Below are positions 28,077 through 38,961 of a stretch of DNA of 42,946 nt, piece after piece (position 1 is the stretch's first letter; every line of letters starts with the position of its first letter). Origin of the DNA: Patescibacteria group bacterium. Its GTDB lineage: Bacteria; Patescibacteriota; Patescibacteriia; UBA2196. The stretch spans positions 1-42,946 of the forward strand of contig JAQTPI010000009.1 of the NCBI GenBank assembly GCA_028748975.1. Reading direction: 5' to 3'. Made by a program: the position numbers and the translations under genes. A model generated the notes under the pieces. It saw only the letters and a program-made list of their open reading frames with translations. It did no database searches and was not told the DNA's origin.

Positions 28077-28087
28077 TTGTTCCTCCT

Positions 28088-28264
28088 TCACCTTTTGATT
28101 TTTTGATTAATTGTGTCCGCCACAACGGCGGTTTTTTTTGTTCCTGTTTTTTCCGGTGGTTTTTCTAAATTACTACCAACAATGAATAAAAAAATAATGA
28201 TCACAATTATTGTCATCGGTATAGTTCCAATCCGGCGCCACAAGGGCAATTCTCGCCAATTCAT
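28088..28264 (-). CDS. Small single-TM hypothetical protein
   Basis: MNWRELPLWRRIGTIPMTIIVIIIFLFIVGS; SD AAGGAGG. Confidence 0.7.
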   Translation of the reverse strand: MNWRELPLWRRIGTIPMTIIVIIIFLFIVGSNLEKPPEKTGTKKTAVVADTINQKIKR

Positions 28265-28325
28265 TTTTGCCTCCTTTTTGGTTTGAGTTTTCAAATGATT
28301 TTTCTGGATTTTCCAGACAAAGTTA

Positions 28326-28353
28326 GTGTAGCAAATAGGGAAAATTTGTCAAA
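28326..28353 (-). promoter_or_regulatory. Promoter TTGACA-16-TACACT
   Basis: Upstream of the 28264/28076 gene pair. Confidence 0.65.
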
Positions 28354-28458
28354 CGTTAGCTCCCCTCCTTTATAAGGAGGGGAAAGGGGAGGTAAATAAA
28401 AAAATAATAATAAACCCCTCCCAAATCCTCCCCTTAGTAAGGGGAGGAGCTTACTTTT

Positions 28459-28485
28459 CTAGCACTCTTGACAGCTAAGTGCTAA
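28459..28485 (+). promoter_or_regulatory. CIRCE element (HrcA operator) overlapping promoter
   Basis: CTAGCACTC-TTGACAGCT-AAGTGCTAA versus TTAGCACTC-N9-GAGTGCTAA; TTGACA inside; groES-groEL downstream. Confidence 0.9.
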
Positions 28486-28698
28486 AGGAGGTAGAATGAA
28501 GGTAGAAATAAAGTTTAATAAAGCCTGTCCTGAGGTCCGATAGTCCGCCGGTTGGCGGATCGGACCGAAGGACCCCGTGGCAGAAAGATAAGATTTACAA
28601 AATACTATCTGCCCAGGTTCGCAGGGGATCCTTCCTCCCCGCCAAAATTTTTGCTCCGCAAAAACTTAGGCGGGTCCTCAGGATGACACTCAAATTAT

Positions 28699-28983
28699 AT
28701 GAACCTCAAACCCTTAACCGACCACTTGCTCGTCAAACCAATTAAAAAAGAAACTGCCAAAGGCGGACTGGTTTTGCCTGCCACCGGCCAGGAAAAACCG
28801 GAAACCGGCGAAGTTGTGGCCGTCGGGCCCGGCCGAATTTTGGATAATGGCACGCGCTTGGAAATGACTTTAAAAGTCGGCGACAAAATTATGTTTAAAA
28901 AATATGCGCCGGATGAAATTAAAGTGGAAGATCAGGAATATCTAATAATTTCAGAATCCGAGGTGCTGGCAATAATTAACTAA
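28699..28983 (+). CDS. groES: Co-chaperonin GroES
   Basis: MNLKPLTDHLLVKPIKKETAKGGLVLP...VGDKIMFKKYAPDEIK. Confidence 0.97.
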   Translation: MNLKPLTDHLLVKPIKKETAKGGLVLPATGQEKPETGEVVAVGPGRILDNGTRLEMTLKVGDKIMFKKYAPDEIKVEDQEYLIISESEVLAIIN

Positions 28984-28991
28984 AAAATAAA

Positions 28992-30759
<1,768 letters not shown>

Positions 30760-30812
30760 TAGTAATCAGTAATCAGTAATTAGTAATCAGGGATAACAAA
30801 AAACAATTCCGA

Positions 30813-32321
30813 TTATTCGGAATTGTTTTTTTTAATTAGGATGGGAAGGAAAAAGAGAGGTAAAAAAGCTGAAGGCAAGGTCCACCAGAAGTGGTCGAAA
30901 AATAAAAATATAAAAACACAAGAATATAAAATTAAGCCCAATTTCTGATCTCTGATTTCTGATTTATTTTTTATAAGGAAATAAAGAAATAAGGAAATAA
31001 GGGTAATAATTAAAATAATCCCTAGTTCTGCCAGCGCCAATAAATAGATATTATGAACTGGCTGATAAAACCAGGCGGGTTGGCCCGGATTATTTTTTTG
31101 CAAAGCAATTGTGTAATTTCCTAAACCAACTCCTAAAAGCGGATTTTGTTTAATGATTTGCCAGGCCTGGCTGTAGCCGGTGAGGCGTTCAGTGTTGGAT
31201 TTGAGTTCCAGGCGAGAAGTGGTGGAAGTTCTGGTTTGAATTAGTGGCCAATAAATAAATGATAAACAACAAAAAATTAGTATAATGAATAATGAATAAT
31301 GAAAAATGAATAATGGTTTTTTTCTAACGTCATTCCGAGGCCTGATAGCAATCGGGCCGATGGAATCTTTGGTAAAGATCCCATCGCTTCGCTCGGGATG
31401 ACAGCGACGAGATCCTTCCTTCTCGCCTCGTTGGCGAGTCGTCAGGATGACAATCACCACGAGAAACAGCATCAGCCAGGCGGCGCGGGAGAAGGTGAAG
31501 AATAAACCAGCAGTTAGCAATAAACAATTAGCAATTAGTAAAGCGCCAACAATTGGTAATTGATAATTAAAAATTTTATAATTAATTTTGTTAATTGTTA
31601 ATTGATTTTTGTTAATTATTATTATCCAGAAACATAAAACAATTGCTACAACAATAAACCCCGCTAACACATTCGGGTGTGGCAGGTTGCCATAGGCGCG
31701 CAGGAAGCGGCCGCCAGTGGTTTCCACCACGCTCACGCCCAAGTCGCCGGGATGTTGCGAAGCCATGCCCAGCCACTTGCTCGCGAAAACGTTTTGGGTA
31801 ATAAATTGATAAATTCCCAGCGCGGCGGAAATAGTCATGCTCAAAACAAAAGCCAGCGCGGTTTTAGTTTTGGAAAAATCTATTTTTTTGATTAGCCAAA
31901 TTAATAATAAACCTTCGGCAATGCGGAGATACCAGTAGGTGGATAATAATTTATCGGAAGAGGTGAGAATATTTAAAATACAAAATACAATTAACAAAAA
32001 GCAAAACACGACAACCCCTCTGGTTCGCCGTGAGCGAACCACCTCCCCTTCGAAAGGGGAGGATAGCGACGGCATCCCCTCCTTTCGAAGGAGGGGTGAG
32101 CCGACAGTAGTCGGCTCGAGGTGGTTGTTTAACAATTTAACAATCAAACAATTTAACAATATTAGCACAAAAACCACATCAAAAGCATAAATTGAAATCC
32201 GGCCATACTCAAAAACCCCGCTGGAAATTTGCGCCTCGCGAATAATCCAGCGCGTTTGCCACGGCAGGAGAAAAACGAAAAGATAAAGCAGGTATTCTTG
32301 AATTTTTTTTAAGTTTGACAT
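30813..32321 (-). CDS. O-antigen ligase / Wzy-like membrane protein with two repeat-derived insertions
   Basis: Polytopic; LLGVGLGNYTIAL...QPVHNIYLLALAELGI Wzy_C-type motif. Confidence 0.88.
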   Translation of the reverse strand: MSNLKKIQEYLLYLFVFLLPWQTRWIIREAQISSGVFEYGRISIYAFDVVFVLILLNCLIVKLLNNHLEPTTVGSPLLRKEGMPSLSSPFEGEVVRSRRTRGVVVFCFLLIVFCILNILTSSDKLLSTYWYLRIAEGLLLIWLIKKIDFSKTKTALAFVLSMTISAALGIYQFITQNVFASKWLGMASQHPGDLGVSVVETTGGRFLRAYGNLPHPNVLAGFIVVAIVLCFWIIIINKNQLTINKINYKIFNYQLPIVGALLIANCLLLTAGLFFTFSRAAWLMLFLVVIVILTTRQRGEKEGSRRCHPERSDGIFTKDSIGPIAIRPRNDVRKKPLFIFHYSLFIILIFCCLSFIYWPLIQTRTSTTSRLELKSNTERLTGYSQAWQIIKQNPLLGVGLGNYTIALQKNNPGQPAWFYQPVHNIYLLALAELGIILIITLISLFLYFLIKNKSEIRDQKLGLILYSCVFIFLFFDHFWWTLPSAFLPLFFLPILIKKNNSE

Positions 32322-32385
32322 AAAGTTTGGATGTGGTAAGATTTTAATGGAACTTTCAATAATTAATCAAGCAGGAGAAAAAAGC

Positions 32386-33138
32386 ATGGACGCGAAGATT
32401 GAATTGGTGAGAGGAGAAAATTGTTTTACCGTGTTTGATCTTTTGAAAAAAGCCGCTCGATTTGCTCAACTTAAATTGGTTGATAAAAAAAATTCCAAAT
32501 TTTTGACCGAGCCAATCAAGACATACGCGTTAGACAAAAATACGCTTGCTTTTCTGGCTGAAAAGGGAATTAAAGAACAAAAACGCCCCGATTGTAATAA
32601 TGAAATTTTTACTTTGATTGACCAAAACCCGCAAAATCCTAGACCCGGCTTTCAGCCCAGTAATAGTTGGAATTTTAAACAAAGAAAAGACGGCAACGAA
32701 TTTGATTTGGAAATTACTTTGTATGCCAAATTGGTTATGAACCCAAAAAAACGCGGAATTGAGATTTATCCCCAGGTTTTTGGGACATTTCTTTCGGCCA
32801 CCGACCCCTTGCCTGTCAGCCGGATGTTTAAGGCCTTGGTTGATAGTGACAAGGCGGCGCTAATTGTGGCCAAAGAACTGGCCGCCAAAAACAAACTCTT
32901 TGTTACTTGGGCACAATTGGGTTTTGCCGGCATTCGTCTCATCAGCGATCTCTTTGTTGAGCTTTTCGGCAAAAATGAAGCCGTGATGCGACTTAGCCAC
33001 GATCAAAAAATCTTTAAACCCACACCTTTTAATTCAGATGAAAGCAATCTGTACTTGATGGAATCTGAACACTGGAAACTGTTTGAGATTTGGGTAAAAC
33101 AACTTGAGGAATACCGCTTAAGGTTAAAAATTCAATAA
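32386..33138 (+). CDS. Hypothetical protein
   Basis: SD CAGGAGA before ATG 32386; promoter-like TTGACA at 32315. Confidence 0.7.
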   Translation: MDAKIELVRGENCFTVFDLLKKAARFAQLKLVDKKNSKFLTEPIKTYALDKNTLAFLAEKGIKEQKRPDCNNEIFTLIDQNPQNPRPGFQPSNSWNFKQRKDGNEFDLEITLYAKLVMNPKKRGIEIYPQVFGTFLSATDPLPVSRMFKALVDSDKAALIVAKELAAKNKLFVTWAQLGFAGIRLISDLFVELFGKNEAVMRLSHDQKIFKPTPFNSDESNLYLMESEHWKLFEIWVKQLEEYRLRLKIQ

Positions 33139-33290
33139 AGATTCAACTGTCCCCGTCTCGGTTCAAAACCGCGCGGGGATTTTTTTAAGCTTGACATAAA
33201 AATTGATTGTGCTAGGATTATTTCAGGAGGTAATCGTTTGTTTTTACAAACCCGCCCGATAGTGGGCAAAAAATAAAAAGGAGATACACC

Positions 33291-33689
33291 ATGAAGATAA
33301 GGTACACTGGTGCGGCTACTATAATTGTTGCTGAAATGGAAATCGGCGAAATAATCTCAAAACCACTAGGTTATCCGGCAGTGTACATCAACGACAAGGA
33401 CAGCAAATTTTGCTTTAGTTTATCACTGGATGATGCTAAGAAAAATGAAGAAATAACAGATCAATTAAAAGTTGGAGATCGGTTAGTTTTAATGTTTATA
33501 CCAAACGAAACCATGCCGATTGCCGCAAAGATCTTGTTTCTTGCTCGAGTAGAGCTAGACGAACATAAACTTCCGTACCTTAACATCTTAATTAATGATG
33601 ATTCTCCGAGTTATTGTAGTTATTGGGAACGGTTTATTAATTCATACACTCAAATTCACCGAAGAGCTCCGGATTTGGCTAAAGAATAG
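33291..33689 (+). CDS. Hypothetical protein
   Basis: SD AAGGAGATACACCATG; promoter TTGACA-16-TAGGAT at 33191-33218; terminator at 33712-33740. Confidence 0.72.
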   Translation: MKIRYTGAATIIVAEMEIGEIISKPLGYPAVYINDKDSKFCFSLSLDDAKKNEEITDQLKVGDRLVLMFIPNETMPIAAKILFLARVELDEHKLPYLNILINDDSPSYCSYWERFINSYTQIHRRAPDLAKE

Positions 33690-33711
33690 ATGCATCTAAA
33701 CTATCACTTAA

Positions 33712-33740
33712 AGGGTGGCAAAAGCCATCCTTTTTTATTT
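33712..33740 (+). terminator. Hairpin AAGGGTGGCAAAAGCCATCCTTTTTT
   Basis: Hairpin plus T tract after the 33291 gene. Confidence 0.7.
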
Positions 33741-33888
33741 GGTTTGATGACCTACTACGAATGTACGAATCCCGAATACTCGGGACGAATATACGAATAA
33801 TAATACACGCCTATCGGCGAGACAATAATAAACCTCTCCCCTAACCCTCTCCTTCGTAAGGAGAGGGGACGCTACCAACAAATTTACA

Positions 33889-34902
33889 TCAATTGCCAAT
33901 AATCTCCATCAGTTTCTTTTGATATTTTTCCGCAAACTCGGCGCGGCGATCTACAAGGTGAAATTTTAAAATCTGATCGCTGATAATGACGCCCTGGGTT
34001 TTGTTGGCCAATTCTTTTAATTGTCTGGGCATAATCCAAAGCTGGATTTTCTGATAAAATTTATCCGGCCAAATGGCGGCGAAGAATTGCCAGACTTTTT
34101 TTAGAAATAATCCAACAACCCCTCCCTCCGACCGCTGTCGGAGACCTCCCCTTCGAAAGGGGAGGATAGCGACGACGGTATCCCCTCCTTTCGAAGGAGG
34201 GGTGGCGAGCGAGAGCGAGCCGGGGTGGTTGTTTGGCAGCCATTTTTCCACCCACTCATTTTCTTTTATAAATTTTTCAAAAATTCCGCCGGCATCATAC
34301 AAAGGAATTAAACCTGTAAACCACCAAGTTAAATAGGGGTCGTCAGCCAGTTTTATTTTTTCCAAATTCAAACCGTCTTCGGCTAAGTAAAATGAAAAAC
34401 AAAATTTGTCTCTAATAGTTTTTTTATTCGGGCGCAAATTCAGGATTTTAAAAAATCCGGTGGCAAACCAGCGGGTGGCCCAAATTCTCTTGGGCGCGGT
34501 AATGATTAAAAAATCAATGTCATCTTCGGCTTTGGCATTTTTATAGCCCAAAACATTACAAACAACCACGGCTTTGATAAAAGGTAAAATTCCTAAAAAT
34601 TTGGCTGCTCGTCTGGCGCGTTTTAATTTTCTTTCCGATTCAATGGCGCGTTCTTTTCGTGTCCCAATAATTTTTTCTCTGCCAGGCAGAAAATAGAAAC
34701 TATTTTGATGAATAATTAAATTTTTACTAAGCAACTTTTCTATCTCTGAAAAAATCAGGAGCCTGTCCGCCGGAGCGTTAATGGGTGGCTGAGGAGCGTA
34801 GGCGGACAAATACCAATTAAAAATTTCCTCTTGGGTTAAGGGATATTCAAATAAATCAAACCAAATGATGGTTTTTAGGATGTTTTTGGCAAGTTCGTCC
34901 AT
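33889..34902 (-). CDS. Nucleotidyltransferase-like hypothetical protein with in-frame repeat insertion
   Basis: AEDDIDFLIITAPKRIWATRW; insertion TPPSKGGDTVVAILPFRRGG. Confidence 0.7.
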   Translation of the reverse strand: MDELAKNILKTIIWFDLFEYPLTQEEIFNWYLSAYAPQPPINAPADRLLIFSEIEKLLSKNLIIHQNSFYFLPGREKIIGTRKERAIESERKLKRARRAAKFLGILPFIKAVVVCNVLGYKNAKAEDDIDFLIITAPKRIWATRWFATGFFKILNLRPNKKTIRDKFCFSFYLAEDGLNLEKIKLADDPYLTWWFTGLIPLYDAGGIFEKFIKENEWVEKWLPNNHPGSLSLATPPSKGGDTVVAILPFRRGGLRQRSEGGVVGLFLKKVWQFFAAIWPDKFYQKIQLWIMPRQLKELANKTQGVIISDQILKFHLVDRRAEFAEKYQKKLMEIIGN

Positions 34903-35250
34903 GGATTTATTGTAGCACAGGTAACAAAGTAATAAAGCAATAGAGTAATAAAGTAATAATATTAAGCGGGCTTTTTCTTTTCCCGATTTTGTGATAGAGT
35001 GGTAGAATTAAGTCATGTTAGCATAAAGCATTTTAGCATAAGAGCATACGACTTTTCGCCTATTGGCGAAGTGTATAAACCTCACCCTGCTCTCTCTCCC
35101 GAGTACTCGGGATAAGGAGAGGGGGCGCTCAGGATCCCCGCTTTCGCGGGGATGACAGGATATAGTTATTTGTAAATTTGTATATTTGTATTTGATTTGC
35201 CCGCCCGACTGAACGACAGCAGTCGTTCGGGCGGGTAATTTGTATTAATT

Positions 35251-37380
35251 ATGAAATTCCAAATAAAATCAAAATATAAGCCTGCCGGCGACCAGCCCAA
35301 AGCGATTAAGGAATTAAGCGCTGGCATTGAATGTGGCTTAAAAAAGCAAACACTCCTTGGCGTGACCGGTTCGGGCAAGACTTTTACCGTGGCTAATGTG
35401 ATTGAAAAAATTCAAAAGCCGACTTTGGTAATTTCGCATAATAAAACTTTGGCGGCGCAACTGTGCCAGGAATTTCGCGATTTTTTTCCCGAAAATGCCG
35501 TGGAATATTTTGTTTCCTACTACGACTATTATCAGCCAGAAGCGTATTTGCCGCACACCGACACCTACATTGAAAAAGAAGCGCAGATTAATGAGGAAAT
35601 TGACCGCCTGCGCCATGCTTCCACCCAGGCGCTTTTAAGCCGCAAAGACGTGATCATTGTCGCCTCGGTTTCGGCCATTTATGGTTTGGGTTCGCCCAAG
35701 GAATATGAAAAAATTGTTTTGCATCTGAAGCACGGGCAAAAATTGGCGCGCGAAGAATTAACCAAGCAATTGATTGAAATGCAGTTTGAACGCACCAATT
35801 CTGATTTGCGGCGCGGGCACTTTCGTCTGCGCGGGCAAGTTTTGGAAGTGGCGCCGGTCAATGAGGAAAAAATTTATCGCTTTTATATTGGCGAAAAAAT
35901 TGAAGCGATTGAACAGCTGGATCCGGTAACCAGGAAAATTTTATCAGAACCAAAAGATGTGTTTTTCTTCCCAACCAAACATTATGTGGCGGGTGATAGC
36001 GCGCGGGCAATGGCTTTTAAAACAATCAAAGATGAATTGAAAGACCGGCTGGCGTATTTTAAAAAACACGGCAAATTTTTGGAAGAAGAAAGGTTGAGAC
36101 GGCGCGTGCGCTATGATTTGGAAATGATTAAAAATATCGGCTACTGCAACGGCATTGAAAATTATTCACGTCATTTTGAAGGCCGACAAGCTGGCGAACC
36201 GCCGTTTACGCTTTTGGATTATTTCAAGGTTTGCGCGCCGGATTTTTTGACCATCATTGATGAATCGCATGTGACTTTGCCGCAAATCCGGGGCATGTAT
36301 GAAGGCGACAAGTCGCGCAAAGATGTTTTAATTGAACATGGCTTCCGCTTGCCCTCGGCCAAAGACAATCGTCCGCTTAAAAATTCCGAATTTGCCCAAA
36401 AAGTAAATCAAATAATTTATATGTCAGCCACGCCGGCGGAAGAAGAAATTCGGGAAAGTGAAAAAGTGGTGGAACAGATTGTGCGGCCGACAGGGTTGAT
36501 TGATCCGGAGGTGGTGATTAGACCGATAGTTGGTAAAACCCAAAACTCAATTAACAAAACTCAAGAAAAGAAATCAGAAATCAGAAATCAGAAATCAGGG
36601 CTTACTGATTACGAGTTACAAGTTACGGATTACAAGTTACAAAAACTGTCTCAAGTGGAAGATTTAATTGAAAGAATAAAAGACCGTGTTAAAAAACACG
36701 AGCGAGTTTTGGTAACCACTTTGACCAAACGCATGGCTGAAGATTTGACCGAATATTTAGAGCAACAAAAAATCAAGGTGAAATATCTCCACAGCGACGT
36801 ACAAACTTTGGACAGAATTGAAATTATTATGGGACTGCGTCAGGGGAAAATTGACGTGATCGTGGGCGTGAATTTATTGCGTGAGGGCTTGGATTTGCCG
36901 GAAGTGTCCCTGGTGGCAATTTTGGATGCGGACAAAGAAGGGTTTTTGAGAAACGATACTTCGTTGATTCAAACCATTGGCCGGGCAGCGAGAAACATTA
37001 ATGGCCAGGTGGTAATTTACGCGGATAAAATTACGGAATCAATCAAGCGCGCTGTTTTTGAAACCGACCGCCGTAGGAAAATTCAGATTGCTTACAATAA
37101 AAAACACAACATCACGCCGAAAACGATTGAGAAAAATATTAAAAATATCTTGGAGGAATTTGGAATAACGTCATTAAAACATAAAAGCATTAAAACATTA
37201 AAACAAAGAAGCGAAGTGCTGCGGCTCGATTTGACGGGCGACAAGCGGCCGCTGGAGGAAATTATTAAAGACAAAGAAAATCAGATGCGTCGCGCGGCCA
37301 AGGAATTGGAGTTTGAACTGGCAGCAATACTCCGAGATGAAATTTATCAGTTAAGAAAAGAAATAAGAAATGCAGAGTAA
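35251..37380 (+). CDS. uvrB: Excinuclease ABC subunit B with two repeat-derived insertions
   Basis: GVTGSGKTFTVANVI, YDYYQPEAYLP, TLTKRMAEDLTEYL, GRAARNINGQVV, C-terminal UVR domain. Confidence 0.97.
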   Translation: MKFQIKSKYKPAGDQPKAIKELSAGIECGLKKQTLLGVTGSGKTFTVANVIEKIQKPTLVISHNKTLAAQLCQEFRDFFPENAVEYFVSYYDYYQPEAYLPHTDTYIEKEAQINEEIDRLRHASTQALLSRKDVIIVASVSAIYGLGSPKEYEKIVLHLKHGQKLAREELTKQLIEMQFERTNSDLRRGHFRLRGQVLEVAPVNEEKIYRFYIGEKIEAIEQLDPVTRKILSEPKDVFFFPTKHYVAGDSARAMAFKTIKDELKDRLAYFKKHGKFLEEERLRRRVRYDLEMIKNIGYCNGIENYSRHFEGRQAGEPPFTLLDYFKVCAPDFLTIIDESHVTLPQIRGMYEGDKSRKDVLIEHGFRLPSAKDNRPLKNSEFAQKVNQIIYMSATPAEEEIRESEKVVEQIVRPTGLIDPEVVIRPIVGKTQNSINKTQEKKSEIRNQKSGLTDYELQVTDYKLQKLSQVEDLIERIKDRVKKHERVLVTTLTKRMAEDLTEYLEQQKIKVKYLHSDVQTLDRIEIIMGLRQGKIDVIVGVNLLREGLDLPEVSLVAILDADKEGFLRNDTSLIQTIGRAARNINGQVVIYADKITESIKRAVFETDRRRKIQIAYNKKHNITPKTIEKNIKNILEEFGITSLKHKSIKTLKQRSEVLRLDLTGDKRPLEEIIKDKENQMRRAAKELEFELAAILRDEIYQLRKEIRNAE

Positions 37381-37397
37381 AAAATAAACCCCGTTTT

Positions 37398-37814
37398 TTA
37401 AGGCGGGGTCTGTAATGATTTGAGGTGGTTGATTAATGAATGATGAGAAATTATTATTTCGTCTATTAAGGTACAAAATTCCTCTCTCTGTGTTATTAAA
37501 GATCGCATTTCTTCTCGTGGTCTGCGAAAAATAGAATCGGCTAATTTTTCCATTTTAAATAGCAGGTCTACTAAGAGGTTTTTGGAATGCTCATCCGGCA
37601 TTTGCATTAGGAAAGAGCGAAAATGCGTATTTCTATTCACGATAGTACCAGCTGCAAAAGCAATGGTGCTGATGATTAATTCTGGTTTAAGTTTGGGGTC
37701 GGCGATCATAAAAAATTGACTCAGTTCATGTAAAAAACGACTATTATCTTCCAAGAGAATATCGATCGGCCTGGAATCTATCGTTAGTTTATTTTCCGGC
37801 TGTTTTTTATGCAT
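37398..37814 (-). CDS. Hypothetical protein
   Basis: SD GGGAGG before ATG 37814; promoter TTGACA-17-TATAAT at 37862-37890. Confidence 0.7.
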   Translation of the reverse strand: MHKKQPENKLTIDSRPIDILLEDNSRFLHELSQFFMIADPKLKPELIISTIAFAAGTIVNRNTHFRSFLMQMPDEHSKNLLVDLLFKMEKLADSIFRRPREEMRSLITQREEFCTLIDEIIISHHSLINHLKSLQTPP

Positions 37815-37861
37815 TTTTCCTCCCACTATTTAGTTTTTGAATGGGTTTTTAAATTTATTTC

Positions 37862-37890
37862 ATTATATAGCAGTAATTATTTTTTGTCAA
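37862..37890 (-). promoter_or_regulatory. Consensus promoter TTGACA-17-TATAAT
   Basis: Perfect -35 and -10, 17-bp spacer. Confidence 0.85.
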
Positions 37891-37913
37891 GTTTTATCAA
37901 TTTTTGAAGTTTA

Positions 37914-38033
37914 TGCAAATTCGTGAAATTAAAGCCAAAACAATTATTGCCAAATCCAATTTGTTGGCGACGGATGGTAGGAAATTGGGAAATAAAAAAC
38001 CGCGATCAGGACGCAGTTATTATACAATATAAA
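37914..38033 (+). pseudogene. Truncated 5' gene fragment, copy 1 (MQIREIKAKTIIAKSNLLATD...)
   Basis: N-terminal segment shared with 38730 and 40171 copies; resembles N-termini of SPL-family radical SAM proteins. Confidence 0.5.
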
Positions 38034-38041
38034 TAGAAAAA

Positions 38042-38101
38042 AAATTGGGCGTGGGGCTAAGCAAGGTGTTTGTACGCACCGTGTTTAGCTTCCACGCCCG
38101 T
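38042..38101 (-). terminator. Hairpin GGGCGTGG...CCACGCCC with T tract on the minus strand
   Basis: Long imperfect inverted repeat after the 38111-38563 gene. Confidence 0.65.
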
Positions 38102-38110
38102 GAAGATGAA

Positions 38111-38563
38111 TTACTCGTCGATTTTGGCGACCCAGAATTTCTGAGTTCGTCTTCCCGCCGACATATGGGAGACTACCCAGATGGAAACGTTTTTTGAAAA
38201 TACCATCTTGTGGGTATAGATTGTTCCTCCGTCTGGGGTGGATTTTTCGTACATGGCGCCACCTTCGGCTTTGCCATGGCCGATGACATTCATTTGGTCA
38301 TAAGTTGCCGACCAGACGAGTATGGGCGAGGAATTTCCGATTCCTTGGTCATCAGTCCAACGGAAAACCTTCAAAGCGACTATGTTTCCGTTCTTTTGTG
38401 TTCCACCAACCTCGTAGGATTCAATTGTGTAGACCGGTTTCCCGTTTTTACCCCCAAACGAACGAGTGGACAGAGGCTTGAGTTCGGTTTTTTCAGCCGC
38501 CGAACAACCACCAATTACCACCACTGCCGCGAGCAACAACAAAGCGAACCATGCCTTCTTCAT
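38111..38563 (-). CDS. Putative lipoprotein, unknown
   Basis: MKKAWFALLLLAAVVVIGGCSA lipobox; SD AAGGAGG; promoter at 38639-38667. Confidence 0.8.
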   Translation of the reverse strand: MKKAWFALLLLAAVVVIGGCSAAEKTELKPLSTRSFGGKNGKPVYTIESYEVGGTQKNGNIVALKVFRWTDDQGIGNSSPILVWSATYDQMNVIGHGKAEGGAMYEKSTPDGGTIYTHKMVFSKNVSIWVVSHMSAGRRTQKFWVAKIDE

Positions 38564-38638
38564 GACAATCCTCCTTAAAAAGATATGTGCATTTTCCGCT
38601 TTTAATGGGACGGAAATCATCTGTTTGATGATATTACC

Positions 38639-38667
38639 ATTATATATCATTCTAAAAATTTTGTCAA
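38639..38667 (-). promoter_or_regulatory. Consensus promoter TTGACA-17-TATAAT
   Basis: Perfect boxes and spacer. Confidence 0.85.
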
Positions 38668-38729
38668 GTGGATAATTTTGAAAAATACCATTAAAATGTC
38701 AAAATTTGGCTAAAATAAGCCAAAATATT

Positions 38730-38858
38730 ATGAAAATCCGTAAAATTAAAGCCAAATCAATTATTGCCAAATCCAAAATTAAATACCTTGTACAGTTAAC
38801 AGGTGTTACCTCTATTTTATCAAAGTGTTATTTCATAGTGTTAACTAAAGGAGTTTGA
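38730..38858 (+). pseudogene. Truncated 5' gene fragment, copy 2 (MKIRKIKAKSIIAKSK...)
   Basis: Homologous to copies 1 and 3, then unrelated codons. Confidence 0.5.
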
Positions 38859-38883
38859 CAAAAAAGTTCTAGTTTGCTATAAT
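38855..38883 (+). promoter_or_regulatory. Consensus promoter TTGACA-17-TATAAT
   Basis: Perfect boxes and spacer, upstream of the 38962 gene. Confidence 0.85.
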
Positions 38884-38961
38884 GATCTATTACCAACTGG
38901 TAATCCCAAAGCGAGGGTTTTTCGCTAAAAACAGACAAATTAATAGAGGAGGAAAAGTACA

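Noticed and set aside
33280-33295. AAGGAGATACACCATG resembling the T7 gene 10 expression-vector RBS
   Set aside because: Only a strong SD; no vector backbone sequence nearby, so not considered contamination.
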